A stretch of 64,000 nucleotides of DNA from Bacteroidota bacterium (GTDB lineage: Bacteria > Bacteroidota > Bacteroidia > Bacteroidales > Paludibacteraceae), in the NCBI GenBank assembly GCA_017860345.1, contig JAFNAV010000001.1, positions 1 to 64,000 on the forward strand, written 5' to 3'. A program made the position numbers and the translations under genes. Positions 8,212 through 17,188 of this stretch are shown here, piece by piece (position 1 is the first letter of the stretch; every line of letters starts with the position of its first letter). Below the pieces are notes generated by a model. It had not been told where the DNA came from and ran no database searches. It saw only the letters and a list, made by a program, of their open reading frames with translations.

Positions 8212-11200
8212 ATGAAAAAAATTACTTTCATTTTGATGCTTTGGCTGTCTCTCGGGTTGGTAAAAGCCTCAGTAATAATTGACGAAACTTTCAATTACAG
8301 CGCCTCAAATCTTTCCGGCGAAAGTACATGGACAACTACCGGCACACTAACTACCGGTACAGGTAGAAATATTGAAAATAGTGCACTGACATACAGCAAC
8401 AGTGGAGGCTCCTATGTTTTTTCGGGGATAGGTAAGAAAATAAATCACGATTATTCTGCCGGAACAAATTACATAGCTTATCGCTCTTTTTCAAGTATTA
8501 GTAGTGGCGATGTATATTTATCATTTTTGTATCAGGCCAATGGAGACCAAGGTCAGACAGCATCAGAAGTTGTTGGTTTGTCGTACCTGACAACAAATTC
8601 AACTATAAAAATGTGGGTTGGAAAACAAGCAGACGGCACAAAAAACCCCTTCAGATTTGGGTTAACGCGGTCAAGTACTTCAAGCGCAGATATAGTTTGG
8701 TCTACAGACACTTATAACTCATCTACGGTATATCTGATAGTAATTAAATATAATCTGAGCACTTACGCAGCAACAATGTATATAAATCCGGTTGTAGGTA
8801 CATCAACCGAACCAACCCCAAACATAACAGCCGCTACCGACGGGACAACCCGAACATCGGTCAGTTGCCTCATGTTCAAGCATAGTGGCTCATCAATAGC
8901 CAAATTCTTCGTTAGCGGTGTTCGGGTATCCACTTCGTGGACAGAAGCTGTTGCAGGTCAATCTTCTGCAAGCCCTCTCCCTGCACCTGTTAACGGTTCC
9001 GCTTCATCCGTAACTGCGTCGGGCTTTACAGCAAACTGGACACCGGTAGATAATGCCACCGGATACGATGTAAAAGTGTATATGGGAGCTAATCTCATCA
9101 AAACAGTCAGCGCAAGCGGACAAGCTACTTCCAGTTTAGTTGTAAGCGGACTTATGTCGGGCATTACATACAGCTACAAAGTGGTAGCAAAAGGCGATGG
9201 AACTAACTTTGGCGATTCCGAAGAATCAAATTCCTCAGCATCAGTCACTACCTCCGATCCCTATGCTTCTGCTACTTTAAACACCGACTTTGGCGATGGT
9301 GCCTGGGGCACTCCTGTAGAAACACAGCCGGCTTCGGGTTCTTACACTTCGGGCTCGTTTAATGGGTTTGATTTGAATGCGGCCGTGCTCTATTCGGGTT
9401 CGGTAAAAGGTCTTAAAGGCGAAACCCATACCAACCGCATAGCAATCGACAAAAGTTCTAACAGTGGCATGGTAACTTTCCCAACCGTAAACTCGGTGGA
9501 ACAAATTGAAATACATGCCACTGCCGGAACAGCAGGTAATGGTTTTATTCTCAAAGAGTTTAATACAACTACAAATACCTGGGATGCTATAGGCTCAATA
9601 CGCACCTACGATGCCGCTACCAAAACCGCCGGAACCGATTCTATCTATATCATTCCGGTTTCAAGAACAGCCCCGGCAAAATTCCGGATTGAAAATGCCA
9701 GCTCAGGAGGTATATATTTGTTACAAATAATAACCCGTACCACCAATCCGCAATTATTATCCAAACCTCTGGTTGGCACTGCTACCGATGTGGATGAAAC
9801 AAGCTATACTGCCAACTGGACACCGGTAGCCAACGCCACCGCCTACGACATCAGAACTTACCGTGGCACAACATTGGTTAGTACCATCCGGGTAAATGGC
9901 CAATCTACCGCAAGCACTTCAATTACAGGCTTATCGGCCAACAATTCATACTCGTACAGGGTTCAGGCCATTGGCAATAATGATATAGACTTTTCCGACT
10001 CATTTCTTTCGTTCTCATCGGCAAGTCATACCTGCATTTCGGGCAATGTATCAGCTGCGGACTTATCAAATTTAACATCATCAAGCACAATCATTATCCC
10101 GGCGGCAGCAAAACTAACCGTAAATGCCAATACTACAGTTAAAGCTATCAATGCCGCACCGGGTGCACAACTTACGCTTTCGGCAGGTTATACTTTGACA
10201 GCTGATAATATAAAATTAGAAAGCGATGCCACCGGCACAGCTACTTATGTAGACGAAAACAGCACGGCAAGTCTTATATCAGGCACTGTGCAGCAACACC
10301 TTACGCACGGACGTAACTGGTATGTTTCAGCACCTGTATCGGGAGCTACCGCATCGGCTCTGAGTACAGCCACATCGGTGGTTTATTACAATGAACCCAC
10401 TGCTCAATGGCTCAGCGCAGCTACTACCGACGGTTTATCGGTACTTCAAGGTTATATTTCAGCCGCTACGGGTAGCGATGCCGCCATATCTTTCAGCGGA
10501 ATATTGAACAACGGTGAAAAAACCGCTCAACTTACCAGAACCAATGCATTGGAAAAAAGCGGATTCAATCTGGTCGGGAATCCTTACCCATCGTATCTGA
10601 ACTGGGAACTGGTGTATGCAGCGTCCACCAATCTGAAAAGCACCATATGGTTCAGAACGCAAACCAACGATGCTACTCCCGCATACGTATTCGATACTTA
10701 CAATGCATTGACTCAGGTAGGAACCAACAACAATAAAGCAATGGCTGTAAACAAATACATACCGCCTACTCAGGGATTTTGGGTGAGGGTAAACGATGGA
10801 TATACCACCGGAGAACTGCTCACCAATAACAGCATGCGCTCACACGCTGATGCCGCAACAAATATGCTAAAAGCAAATTCTTCAGTAAACAGCAAAGCAA
10901 ATATCATTCGGTTAGTTATTTCCGATGGAATATATTCCGACGAAACCATCATTACTACCCATGCCAAAGCAAGCAATGGTTACGATGAATATGATTCGCA
11001 GAAAATGTTTAACCCGGACAACACTGTACCGGAAATCTACACAATAAATCAAGATGAAAAACTGGTAATCAACGGATTGAACAACATAGAGCAAGAGCTA
11101 AGTATTCCGCTCGGTTTTGTGGCCGGTAAAAACTCCACTTACAGCATTCAAGCCTCAGAGCTCTCAGGTTTCGATGGTTATACAATTTATATCAAAGATA

Positions 11201-11571
11201 AAACACTAAATATCACATCGGAAATATCCGGAAATCAAACTTACACTTTCAATTCAGAAGCAGGTGATATTTCCAACAGATTTGATATTCTGTTCAAATC
11301 GGGAAGCGCAACTACCGGACTCGGCGACGATATGGAAACAGCTGATTTAATAGAAGTGACAGCCAATAACAATGGACTGAAAATTACGAATAATGGCAAT
11401 ATGCAAGCCAACATCCGAATCATTAACAGCAACGGGAGTTATGTATACAGCAACTCAGTTAATCCGGGTATATCAAACATCAATACCTCACTGAATTCCG
11501 GAATATATATTATTGAAATTAATTATAATGCTAACAAATCATGGAAAAAAATAATTTTGAACGGGAAATAA
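8212..11571 (+). CDS. Secreted multi-domain protein: LamG-like, two FnIII, T9SS tail
   Basis: Large surface protein of 1119 residues with no recognisable catalytic domain. A signal peptide (about 1-19) is followed by a LamG-like sandwich (about 20-245), a fibronectin type III domain (about 257-345), a 150-residue module starting TDFGDGAWGT (about 357-510), a second FnIII (about 520-605), then beta-rich regions. One of these contains the NLVGNPYPSYLNW motif common in T9SS cargo. A type A sorting domain closes the protein (about 1050-1119, ending WKKIILNGK). The 150-residue module recurs in the esterase encoded at 11963. I infer a carbohydrate-binding or scaffold role on the cell surface. It follows the broken PL6 gene after 24 bases and overlaps the next small gene. 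Confidence 0.85.
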   Translation: MKKITFILMLWLSLGLVKASVIIDETFNYSASNLSGESTWTTTGTLTTGTGRNIENSALTYSNSGGSYVFSGIGKKINHDYSAGTNYIAYRSFSSISSGDVYLSFLYQANGDQGQTASEVVGLSYLTTNSTIKMWVGKQADGTKNPFRFGLTRSSTSSADIVWSTDTYNSSTVYLIVIKYNLSTYAATMYINPVVGTSTEPTPNITAATDGTTRTSVSCLMFKHSGSSIAKFFVSGVRVSTSWTEAVAGQSSASPLPAPVNGSASSVTASGFTANWTPVDNATGYDVKVYMGANLIKTVSASGQATSSLVVSGLMSGITYSYKVVAKGDGTNFGDSEESNSSASVTTSDPYASATLNTDFGDGAWGTPVETQPASGSYTSGSFNGFDLNAAVLYSGSVKGLKGETHTNRIAIDKSSNSGMVTFPTVNSVEQIEIHATAGTAGNGFILKEFNTTTNTWDAIGSIRTYDAATKTAGTDSIYIIPVSRTAPAKFRIENASSGGIYLLQIITRTTNPQLLSKPLVGTATDVDETSYTANWTPVANATAYDIRTYRGTTLVSTIRVNGQSTASTSITGLSANNSYSYRVQAIGNNDIDFSDSFLSFSSASHTCISGNVSAADLSNLTSSSTIIIPAAAKLTVNANTTVKAINAAPGAQLTLSAGYTLTADNIKLESDATGTATYVDENSTASLISGTVQQHLTHGRNWYVSAPVSGATASALSTATSVVYYNEPTAQWLSAATTDGLSVLQGYISAATGSDAAISFSGILNNGEKTAQLTRTNALEKSGFNLVGNPYPSYLNWELVYAASTNLKSTIWFRTQTNDATPAYVFDTYNALTQVGTNNNKAMAVNKYIPPTQGFWVRVNDGYTTGELLTNNSMRSHADAATNMLKANSSVNSKANIIRLVISDGIYSDETIITTHAKASNGYDEYDSQKMFNPDNTVPEIYTINQDEKLVINGLNNIEQELSIPLGFVAGKNSTYSIQASELSGFDGYTIYIKDKTLNITSEISGNQTYTFNSEAGDISNRFDILFKSGSATTGLGDDMETADLIEVTANNNGLKITNNGNMQANIRIINSNGSYVYSNSVNPGISNINTSLNSGIYIIEINYNANKSWKKIILNGK

Positions 11572-11732
11572 TCAGCCGTAAAAGAAAAACCTACACGCAG
11601 CCCGACTTATTGTTGGTGGAGCTCGACAACCAGATTTCACTGCAACTTGAATCGGAAGTACCACCAACCTACGAATCGGTTCAGGAATGTGTAAAAGATG
11701 GAGTTGCGGCCATAAATCCCTTTAAAAACTAA
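11541..11732 (+). CDS. Small protein with LDNQISLQLES motif
   Basis: A 63-residue protein whose ATG lies 31 bases inside the preceding gene, in another frame, so translational coupling is likely. The N-terminus is charged, followed by TYTQPDLLLVELDNQISLQLESE and VPPTYESVQE. Short proteins with a similar 'LDNeISLxLxS.PP' pattern are, as far as I remember, frequent near polysaccharide-utilisation and secreted-protein genes of Bacteroidota; their function is unknown. There is no signal peptide and no cysteine pair. It is the last gene of unit B, just ahead of the unit C promoter. Confidence 0.65.
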   Translation: MEKNNFEREIISRKRKTYTQPDLLLVELDNQISLQLESEVPPTYESVQECVKDGVAAINPFKN

Positions 11733-11845
11733 ACGAATGGCATACCCATTCATCATTTAAACTTATAAAAAGAGTAGATTTTATGTTCTGCAACATATTT
11801 GGGAAAATTATCCTGAAATAATTTTTTTATTGAAGACATATATTG

Positions 11846-11878
11846 TAATTTTGGTCGACCAATAAATTGGTTGACCAA
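11846..11878 (+). promoter_or_regulatory. Unit C promoter with paired operator palindromes
   Basis: The -7 box TAATTTTG lies at 11846-11853. Palindrome TTGGTCGACCAA at 11851-11862 and near-palindrome TTGGTTGACCAA at 11867-11878 are separated by TAAA, with centres 16 bases apart. This is the same layout as at 5193-5225. The downstream leader to ATG 11963 is about 100 bases and shows no other obvious structure. Confidence 0.77.
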
Positions 11879-11962
11879 AATTTTTATAAAACACCCTATT
11901 AAAATAAGAAAAAAACGACAGCTCTTTTTCAGAGAATCGGACTTAACATTAATTCATCGTCC

Positions 11963-14314
11963 ATGAAAAAAATTTACTTACTTATCGTTACAGCCCTTGT
12001 CAGCGCGAGCCTTTGGGCTACCGAATATCATTTTCAGGAAGGCTTCGCCACCTCATCGCCATCAGGTTGGGTAAGAGAGTGCAACTCCACAAGTACGCTC
12101 AATCACACAGGTCTTTCGTTCTCGGGAACCTACGCAGCCAAGTTCGATGCTACAGGATCGGGTAGATACGGCAAAAACTTAATCAGCCCGCAGGTTACAG
12201 GAGCCGACTCGCTCAGTTTTTATGTATCGAAAAATGCCAATGCCACTTATATGACCTTATATGTAGGTAAAATTGTAGGTTCCGACACTACCATTCTGAA
12301 AGCATACGAAGCCTATAATTTTCCAAACAAATCGGCAACACCGGGTTTTCAGAAGATTTCAATTCCTATAAAATCAGAATCGGAAAGCATGAAAATCATC
12401 ATGTACGCCACAGTATCCACCGACCCCGCTCTTGTAAATGCCGGTTGGTTTATTGTGGACGATATCGAACTCTCGAAATATGAAGGTGGTAGCACTACCA
12501 ATCCCTCTACAGCTGTTGATAAAATATCGACCGACTTTGGCGACGGCACCTGGGGAACAGTAGCTACAACCACTTATACTTCGGGCAGTTACCCAAGCAG
12601 CACTATCAATGGATTTAATCTGGTAAAGGCTTTTCTTTATACAGGTTCGGTAACTTGCGAAACAGGCGAAACGCACACCAACCGTATCTTGCTTGACAAA
12701 AACTCTCAGGGAGCTGCCATTGAGTTTCCTGCACTGAAAACCGTAGGCGAAGTAGAAATACATGCAGCCACAGGTAGCGAAGCCATGTCGTTCAGACTCG
12801 AAACATGGGATAATAACACATGGACAACATTAGGTACTTATATCACCCGCAAAAGCCCCGACAGTATTTATGTAATACCTGTACTCAAAAACGTAGAAAC
12901 AAAATTAAGAATAGCCAACAATACAGGTAGTGGATTATATATTTATAAAATTGTTAGCCGTACCTATCAGGAAACGCAGGAAGTAACACTACGCAGCTGT
13001 TCGCCCTCCGAAGGCGAAGTAGTTTTTGCCAATCTGAAGAAAACAGCTACACTCACTTTCAATAAGAATATTCAGAAAGCCTCAGGAACAATCCTTCTCA
13101 ATGGGGTGTCCATCCCTCTGACTGATTGTACCGTTACAGATAACATAGTGACATTTCCATTGGCATTAGAAGGTACACCTTCGGCCAACAAAAATTATAC
13201 GCTAACAGTATCGGCTGGCACATTTACCGAAAAAGATAATGCCACCAATACTTCAAAAGATATTACGGTTAATTTTCAGACTTTAAAAACGGTATCGTAT
13301 CCTGCCAATTACAATTCAAAAATCGACGTGGTATATAAAAACGTAAACAGTACCAATTGTCGTATGGACATTTACTATCCGGCAAGTACCGATAAACCCG
13401 TTCCGGTAGTTATCAATATGCACGGAGGCGGCTGGAATCATGGTTATAAAGAAGAACAGGGCGGATTTTCGATGTACTTTAATCAGGGCTACGCAGTTGC
13501 CAATGTTGAGTATCGACTTACCGGCGAAGCCACAGCTCCCGCAGCAGTAGAAGATGTTCGGGGTGCTATGCACTATCTGCTCAACCATGCCGACGAATTG
13601 AACATTGACCGCAAAAAAATTATTTTTCAGGGAGGTTCGGCTGGCGGACATTTAGCTCTCACGGCAGGTTATCTTCAGAACAACAGTTTGTATGATAACG
13701 AATGTGTGAAATATGAAGGTGAATACAAAGTAATGGCCGTTATTGACAAATACGGGCCATCGCAACTTACCGATTTTATGTTTTATACCTCATTGGTAAA
13801 CTGGTTAGGAACCCATGCAGGCGATGTAGCCTTTGTACGTACAGTGTCGCCGGTAGCAATGGTAAATTCCACCACACCTCCAACCTATATTATTCATGGC
13901 GATGCCGACCCAACAGTACCATACTCCCAATCGGTAATATTAAATGACACACTGGCTGCGTTTGATATAAAACACAAATTCACCACCGTACCCGGAGGAT
14001 TGCATGGCGGATTTCCTACTGCTTACAACACACAAATGGAAACGGAAATTATTGAATTTTTGAATGAGGTACTCAACAGTACCAGCACAGGAATTACAAC
14101 AGGTACCAAAGGGCAGTCGTTAGTTTATGTATCAGACCATAAAATAACAATAGATACAGAAGAACAAACTTCAACCCAGGTATACAATAGCCTGGGAAAG
14201 TTGCTGAAGATTACTGAGGAAAAATCATTTATAATTCCCGAAAAAGGATTTTATATTGTAAAAGTAACAAATAAACAAGGGCAAGCAAATGCTCAAAAAA
14301 TACTTATTCAGTAA
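11963..14314 (+). CDS. Secreted alpha/beta-hydrolase carbohydrate esterase, T9SS tail
   Basis: Probable carbohydrate esterase. After a signal peptide (1-19) comes a jelly-roll adhesin-like domain (about 20-175), then a 150-residue module (about 187-332, TDFGDGTWGT to VSRTY) shared with the 1119-residue protein upstream. A Big_5-type Ig-like domain (about 340-445) and an esterase domain (about 450-705) follow. The esterase shows the oxyanion motif HGGGW (487-491), nucleophile Ser559 in GGSAGG, the acid near Asp649 in HGDADPTVP, and His681 in LHGGF. A T9SS sorting domain ends the protein (about 715-783). It leads unit C. Removal of O-acetyl groups from the polymer is inferred from the family and from the second esterase next door; the exact ester is not readable. 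Confidence 0.87.
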   Translation: MKKIYLLIVTALVSASLWATEYHFQEGFATSSPSGWVRECNSTSTLNHTGLSFSGTYAAKFDATGSGRYGKNLISPQVTGADSLSFYVSKNANATYMTLYVGKIVGSDTTILKAYEAYNFPNKSATPGFQKISIPIKSESESMKIIMYATVSTDPALVNAGWFIVDDIELSKYEGGSTTNPSTAVDKISTDFGDGTWGTVATTTYTSGSYPSSTINGFNLVKAFLYTGSVTCETGETHTNRILLDKNSQGAAIEFPALKTVGEVEIHAATGSEAMSFRLETWDNNTWTTLGTYITRKSPDSIYVIPVLKNVETKLRIANNTGSGLYIYKIVSRTYQETQEVTLRSCSPSEGEVVFANLKKTATLTFNKNIQKASGTILLNGVSIPLTDCTVTDNIVTFPLALEGTPSANKNYTLTVSAGTFTEKDNATNTSKDITVNFQTLKTVSYPANYNSKIDVVYKNVNSTNCRMDIYYPASTDKPVPVVINMHGGGWNHGYKEEQGGFSMYFNQGYAVANVEYRLTGEATAPAAVEDVRGAMHYLLNHADELNIDRKKIIFQGGSAGGHLALTAGYLQNNSLYDNECVKYEGEYKVMAVIDKYGPSQLTDFMFYTSLVNWLGTHAGDVAFVRTVSPVAMVNSTTPPTYIIHGDADPTVPYSQSVILNDTLAAFDIKHKFTTVPGGLHGGFPTAYNTQMETEIIEFLNEVLNSTSTGITTGTKGQSLVYVSDHKITIDTEEQTSTQVYNSLGKLLKITEEKSFIIPEKGFYIVKVTNKQGQANAQKILIQ

Positions 14315-14353
14315 TCTTCAAAAAAAATTCAACTAATCAGTTTCTCAAATATT

Positions 14354-15907
14354 ATGTCAAAATTCAAATTAGCACTTATATTCAGCTTTGCTATTCTGTG
14401 CATCACATTACAAGCTCAGAATCTGAAGCTTCACGAACTGTTTAACGAAGGGATGGTACTTCAGCAAAAAACAGGAGCGCTCCTGTGGGGTACAGCCACT
14501 CCGGCATCATCAATTCAGGTTAGTATCCAGAATAAAATCTTTAAAGCGAAGGTTACAGCCGATGGTAAATGGGAGATAAATATGAAACATCTTGCAGCAG
14601 GAGGCCCTTTTTCATTGGTAGTGAAATCGGACAACGAAACTGTAAAGTTGAACGAAGTATATGTAGGTGAGGTTTGGATAGCTGCCGGCCAGTCGAATAT
14701 GGCATGGACATTAGAAAAAACCGATGGAGGCAAAGAAGAAATAGCTGCGGCAAAAAATAAGAATATCCGGTTTGTAATGGTGCCGGTAGTTACTTATGCT
14801 GGCGACCGTGCACGTGGTGATATGAACTGGCGCACAGCCACTACCGAAAACGTTTCGCAAATATCAGGCGTGGCCTATTTCTTCGCAAAAAAATTACAGG
14901 AAAACTTATCGGTTCCTGTAGGTATAATCTGTTGTTACAAAGGCGGTACAGTAGCCGAAGTATGGATGAGTCGCGAAACGCTGGTGAGTAACCCCAACCA
15001 CGCGCCCATTGTGCATACCTACGAAAACTATGTGCAACTGCGTGGAGCCGAGAAATATAACGAACAGTATGCTGTGTACGAGAAAAAACTAAAAATCTAC
15101 TACGACTCGGTTAAAGCAGGCTTCAATCTGGCTGTTCGTCCGGCCGAGCCCATGGGTGAGAAAAACTACAAACGCCCTTATGGACTTTACAACACCATGG
15201 TAAAACGAATATTACCGTATACAGCCAAAGGAGTAATCTGGTATCAGGGCGAAGCCAATGCTCCGCGCTCCGAACAGTATCAAACACTCTTTCCGGCTTT
15301 AATCAGCGAATGGCGTAAAGATTTGAGGAACAACAAACTGCCATTCTATTTTGTACAGTTGGCCAACTACGACCATCCTTCCTACGGGGCACGCCCCATG
15401 TGGGCAGAACTACGCGAAGCTCAACTCCTTACCCTGCAAAAAGTAAAAAACACAGGGATGGCTGTATCCATGGACGTAGGCGAACAAAACACCATTCATC
15501 CTACCAACAAAAAACCTGTGGGAGAAAGGCTATCAGCCATTGCTTTGAATCAGCTATACAAGTTCAACATTCCTTATTCTGGACCGGTTTTTAAATCTGT
15601 AAAAATCGAACATAATAAGGCCATTCTGAATTTTGATTATATTTACAGCGGACTTGCTTCTGACGGAGAACTGAAAGGATTTACCGTTTGTGGAGCAGAT
15701 GGAAAATTTATAGAGGCTAAAGCTATGATTGAAGGCAACAAAGTAGTAGTTATTTCACCTGAAGCGGAACCAATACGTTATGTCCGTTACGGATGGACTA
15801 ACTGGACTGATGCCAACCTGAAAAACAAAGAAGGTTTTCCGGCTACTCCTTTTCGTACCGACAATTTTCAACTGCTATCGCACGATATCAAATCTCCCAA
15901 TTATTAA
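14354..15907 (+). CDS. Sialate O-acetylesterase-like SGNH esterase
   Basis: Member of the sialate 9-O-acetylesterase (SASA) group of SGNH hydrolases, which deacetylate sugars. Signal peptide at 1-21 (ending LQAQ), no sorting domain, so periplasmic by inference. The nucleophile is Ser114 in AAGQSNMAW, and block GVIWYQGEANA follows at about 293-303. The length of 517 residues is usual for Bacteroidota members. The gene lies 39 bases after the other esterase and 24 before an alginate lyase. Sialic acid is unlikely here; the context suggests acetylated uronate oligomers as substrate. Confidence 0.88.
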   Translation: MSKFKLALIFSFAILCITLQAQNLKLHELFNEGMVLQQKTGALLWGTATPASSIQVSIQNKIFKAKVTADGKWEINMKHLAAGGPFSLVVKSDNETVKLNEVYVGEVWIAAGQSNMAWTLEKTDGGKEEIAAAKNKNIRFVMVPVVTYAGDRARGDMNWRTATTENVSQISGVAYFFAKKLQENLSVPVGIICCYKGGTVAEVWMSRETLVSNPNHAPIVHTYENYVQLRGAEKYNEQYAVYEKKLKIYYDSVKAGFNLAVRPAEPMGEKNYKRPYGLYNTMVKRILPYTAKGVIWYQGEANAPRSEQYQTLFPALISEWRKDLRNNKLPFYFVQLANYDHPSYGARPMWAELREAQLLTLQKVKNTGMAVSMDVGEQNTIHPTNKKPVGERLSAIALNQLYKFNIPYSGPVFKSVKIEHNKAILNFDYIYSGLASDGELKGFTVCGADGKFIEAKAMIEGNKVVVISPEAEPIRYVRYGWTNWTDANLKNKEGFPATPFRTDNFQLLSHDIKSPNY

Positions 15908-15931
15908 AGATAAAAAAATCATAAGCAATAT

Positions 15932-17110
15932 ATGAAAAAAATCAGCTTCACAATCATCTTAATCTCAGTTATCAGCTGTTTCTATCAGAGTCAGGCGCAG
16001 CCCAAAATATGGAATATGCAAACCATAGACATCGCCCGCACAACAGCCACCGAGGCTTCAAAAGCTCTTGTTAGAGAAGCTGATAAGAATTTGGATATAA
16101 AAATAGTTACTGTGATGGACAAACCCATGACGCCTCCCAGCGGCGACAAACATGATTATATGAGCATGGGGCGCTACTGGTGGCCAAATCCAAATACAGC
16201 CGACGGACTTCCTTACATCAGGAAAGATGGTGTGGTGAATCCTGAAATTGATAAATTGGACCGTATCCCTTTGGCTAAGTTTACCCGTAGTGTATACAGC
16301 TTGTCGCTGGCCTATTACCTTACCGGCGACGAAAAGTATGCTGCCAAAGCAGTTGAAAATATCAGAATCTGGTTTATCAACAAAAACACGCGGATGAATC
16401 CGAATATGAACTTCGGACAAACCATACCCGGGCGCAACAACGGCAAGGGACGCGGCGAAGGAGTTTTGGATACGTATTCTCTGGTTGAAATGCTCGAAGG
16501 AGTTGAACTGATTAAGACATCCAAAAAATTTACCCGTGCCGACCATGATGCCCTGATTACCTGGTTTGATACTTATCTGAACTGGATGCTTAGCTCCGAA
16601 ATAGGTCAGGAAGAACAATCGGCAGCCAACAACCATGGCATCGCATTCGACGTACAGGTGGTGCGTTTTGCTCTTTTTACCGGTAAAGATGAGATAGCAA
16701 AAAAATTCATCAGTGAGTTTGCTGAAAAAAGAATATTCAAACAAATAGAGCCTAACGGTGCGCAACCTCTTGAGTTAGCACGCACTACAGCTTTTGGCTA
16801 TTCTGTATTTAACCTGGGACACATGATAGATATGGCCACGATGGCCAAATCGTTGCATATGGATATTTTCAGTTCCTGTTCTAACGATGGTCGCAGTATC
16901 ACTAAAGCCATTGAGTTTTTGTTGCCTTATTCAGGCATATCGGCCAACGAATTTCCGTACCAGCAAATCAAGGATTGGGATAAGGTTCAGAAAGAATTTT
17001 GCTGGGTATTGCGCCGTGCCGACACATTGAGTTCTAAACCCGTATACAAAGATATTTATTCAAAATATCTGCCCGTGACTGGCAAAGACAACAACTATTT
17101 GATCTACTAA
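15932..17110 (+). CDS. Alginate lyase, PF05426 (PL5/PL38-like)
   Basis: Polysaccharide lyase with an (alpha/alpha)-barrel of the PF05426 alginate-lyase family. A signal peptide covers 1-22 and there is no sorting domain, so it is probably periplasmic. Motifs include DKHDYMSMGRYWWPNP, LPYIRKDG, AANNHG (Asn234, His235) and LELARTTAFGYS (Arg284, Tyr290). These fit the Asn/His/Arg/Tyr active site known from PL5 enzyme A1-III. The 392-residue length and the sequence style could also place it in the more recently defined PL38, whose members act on mannuronan and glucuronan. I cannot separate the two without alignment. Third gene of unit C. Confidence 0.88.
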   Translation: MKKISFTIILISVISCFYQSQAQPKIWNMQTIDIARTTATEASKALVREADKNLDIKIVTVMDKPMTPPSGDKHDYMSMGRYWWPNPNTADGLPYIRKDGVVNPEIDKLDRIPLAKFTRSVYSLSLAYYLTGDEKYAAKAVENIRIWFINKNTRMNPNMNFGQTIPGRNNGKGRGEGVLDTYSLVEMLEGVELIKTSKKFTRADHDALITWFDTYLNWMLSSEIGQEEQSAANNHGIAFDVQVVRFALFTGKDEIAKKFISEFAEKRIFKQIEPNGAQPLELARTTAFGYSVFNLGHMIDMATMAKSLHMDIFSSCSNDGRSITKAIEFLLPYSGISANEFPYQQIKDWDKVQKEFCWVLRRADTLSSKPVYKDIYSKYLPVTGKDNNYLIY

Positions 17111-17188
17111 ATTATATCAGTGTATCGTTAAAAAAACAATCTGAATGGTTGAGATAAACTAAAAATGTATCCAACCTTCTTTTTTGAA

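Noticed and set aside
8212-11571. Catalytic domain in the 1119-residue surface protein
   Set aside because: Only binding-type and FnIII domains and a sorting tail are recognisable; no lyase or hydrolase signature was found.
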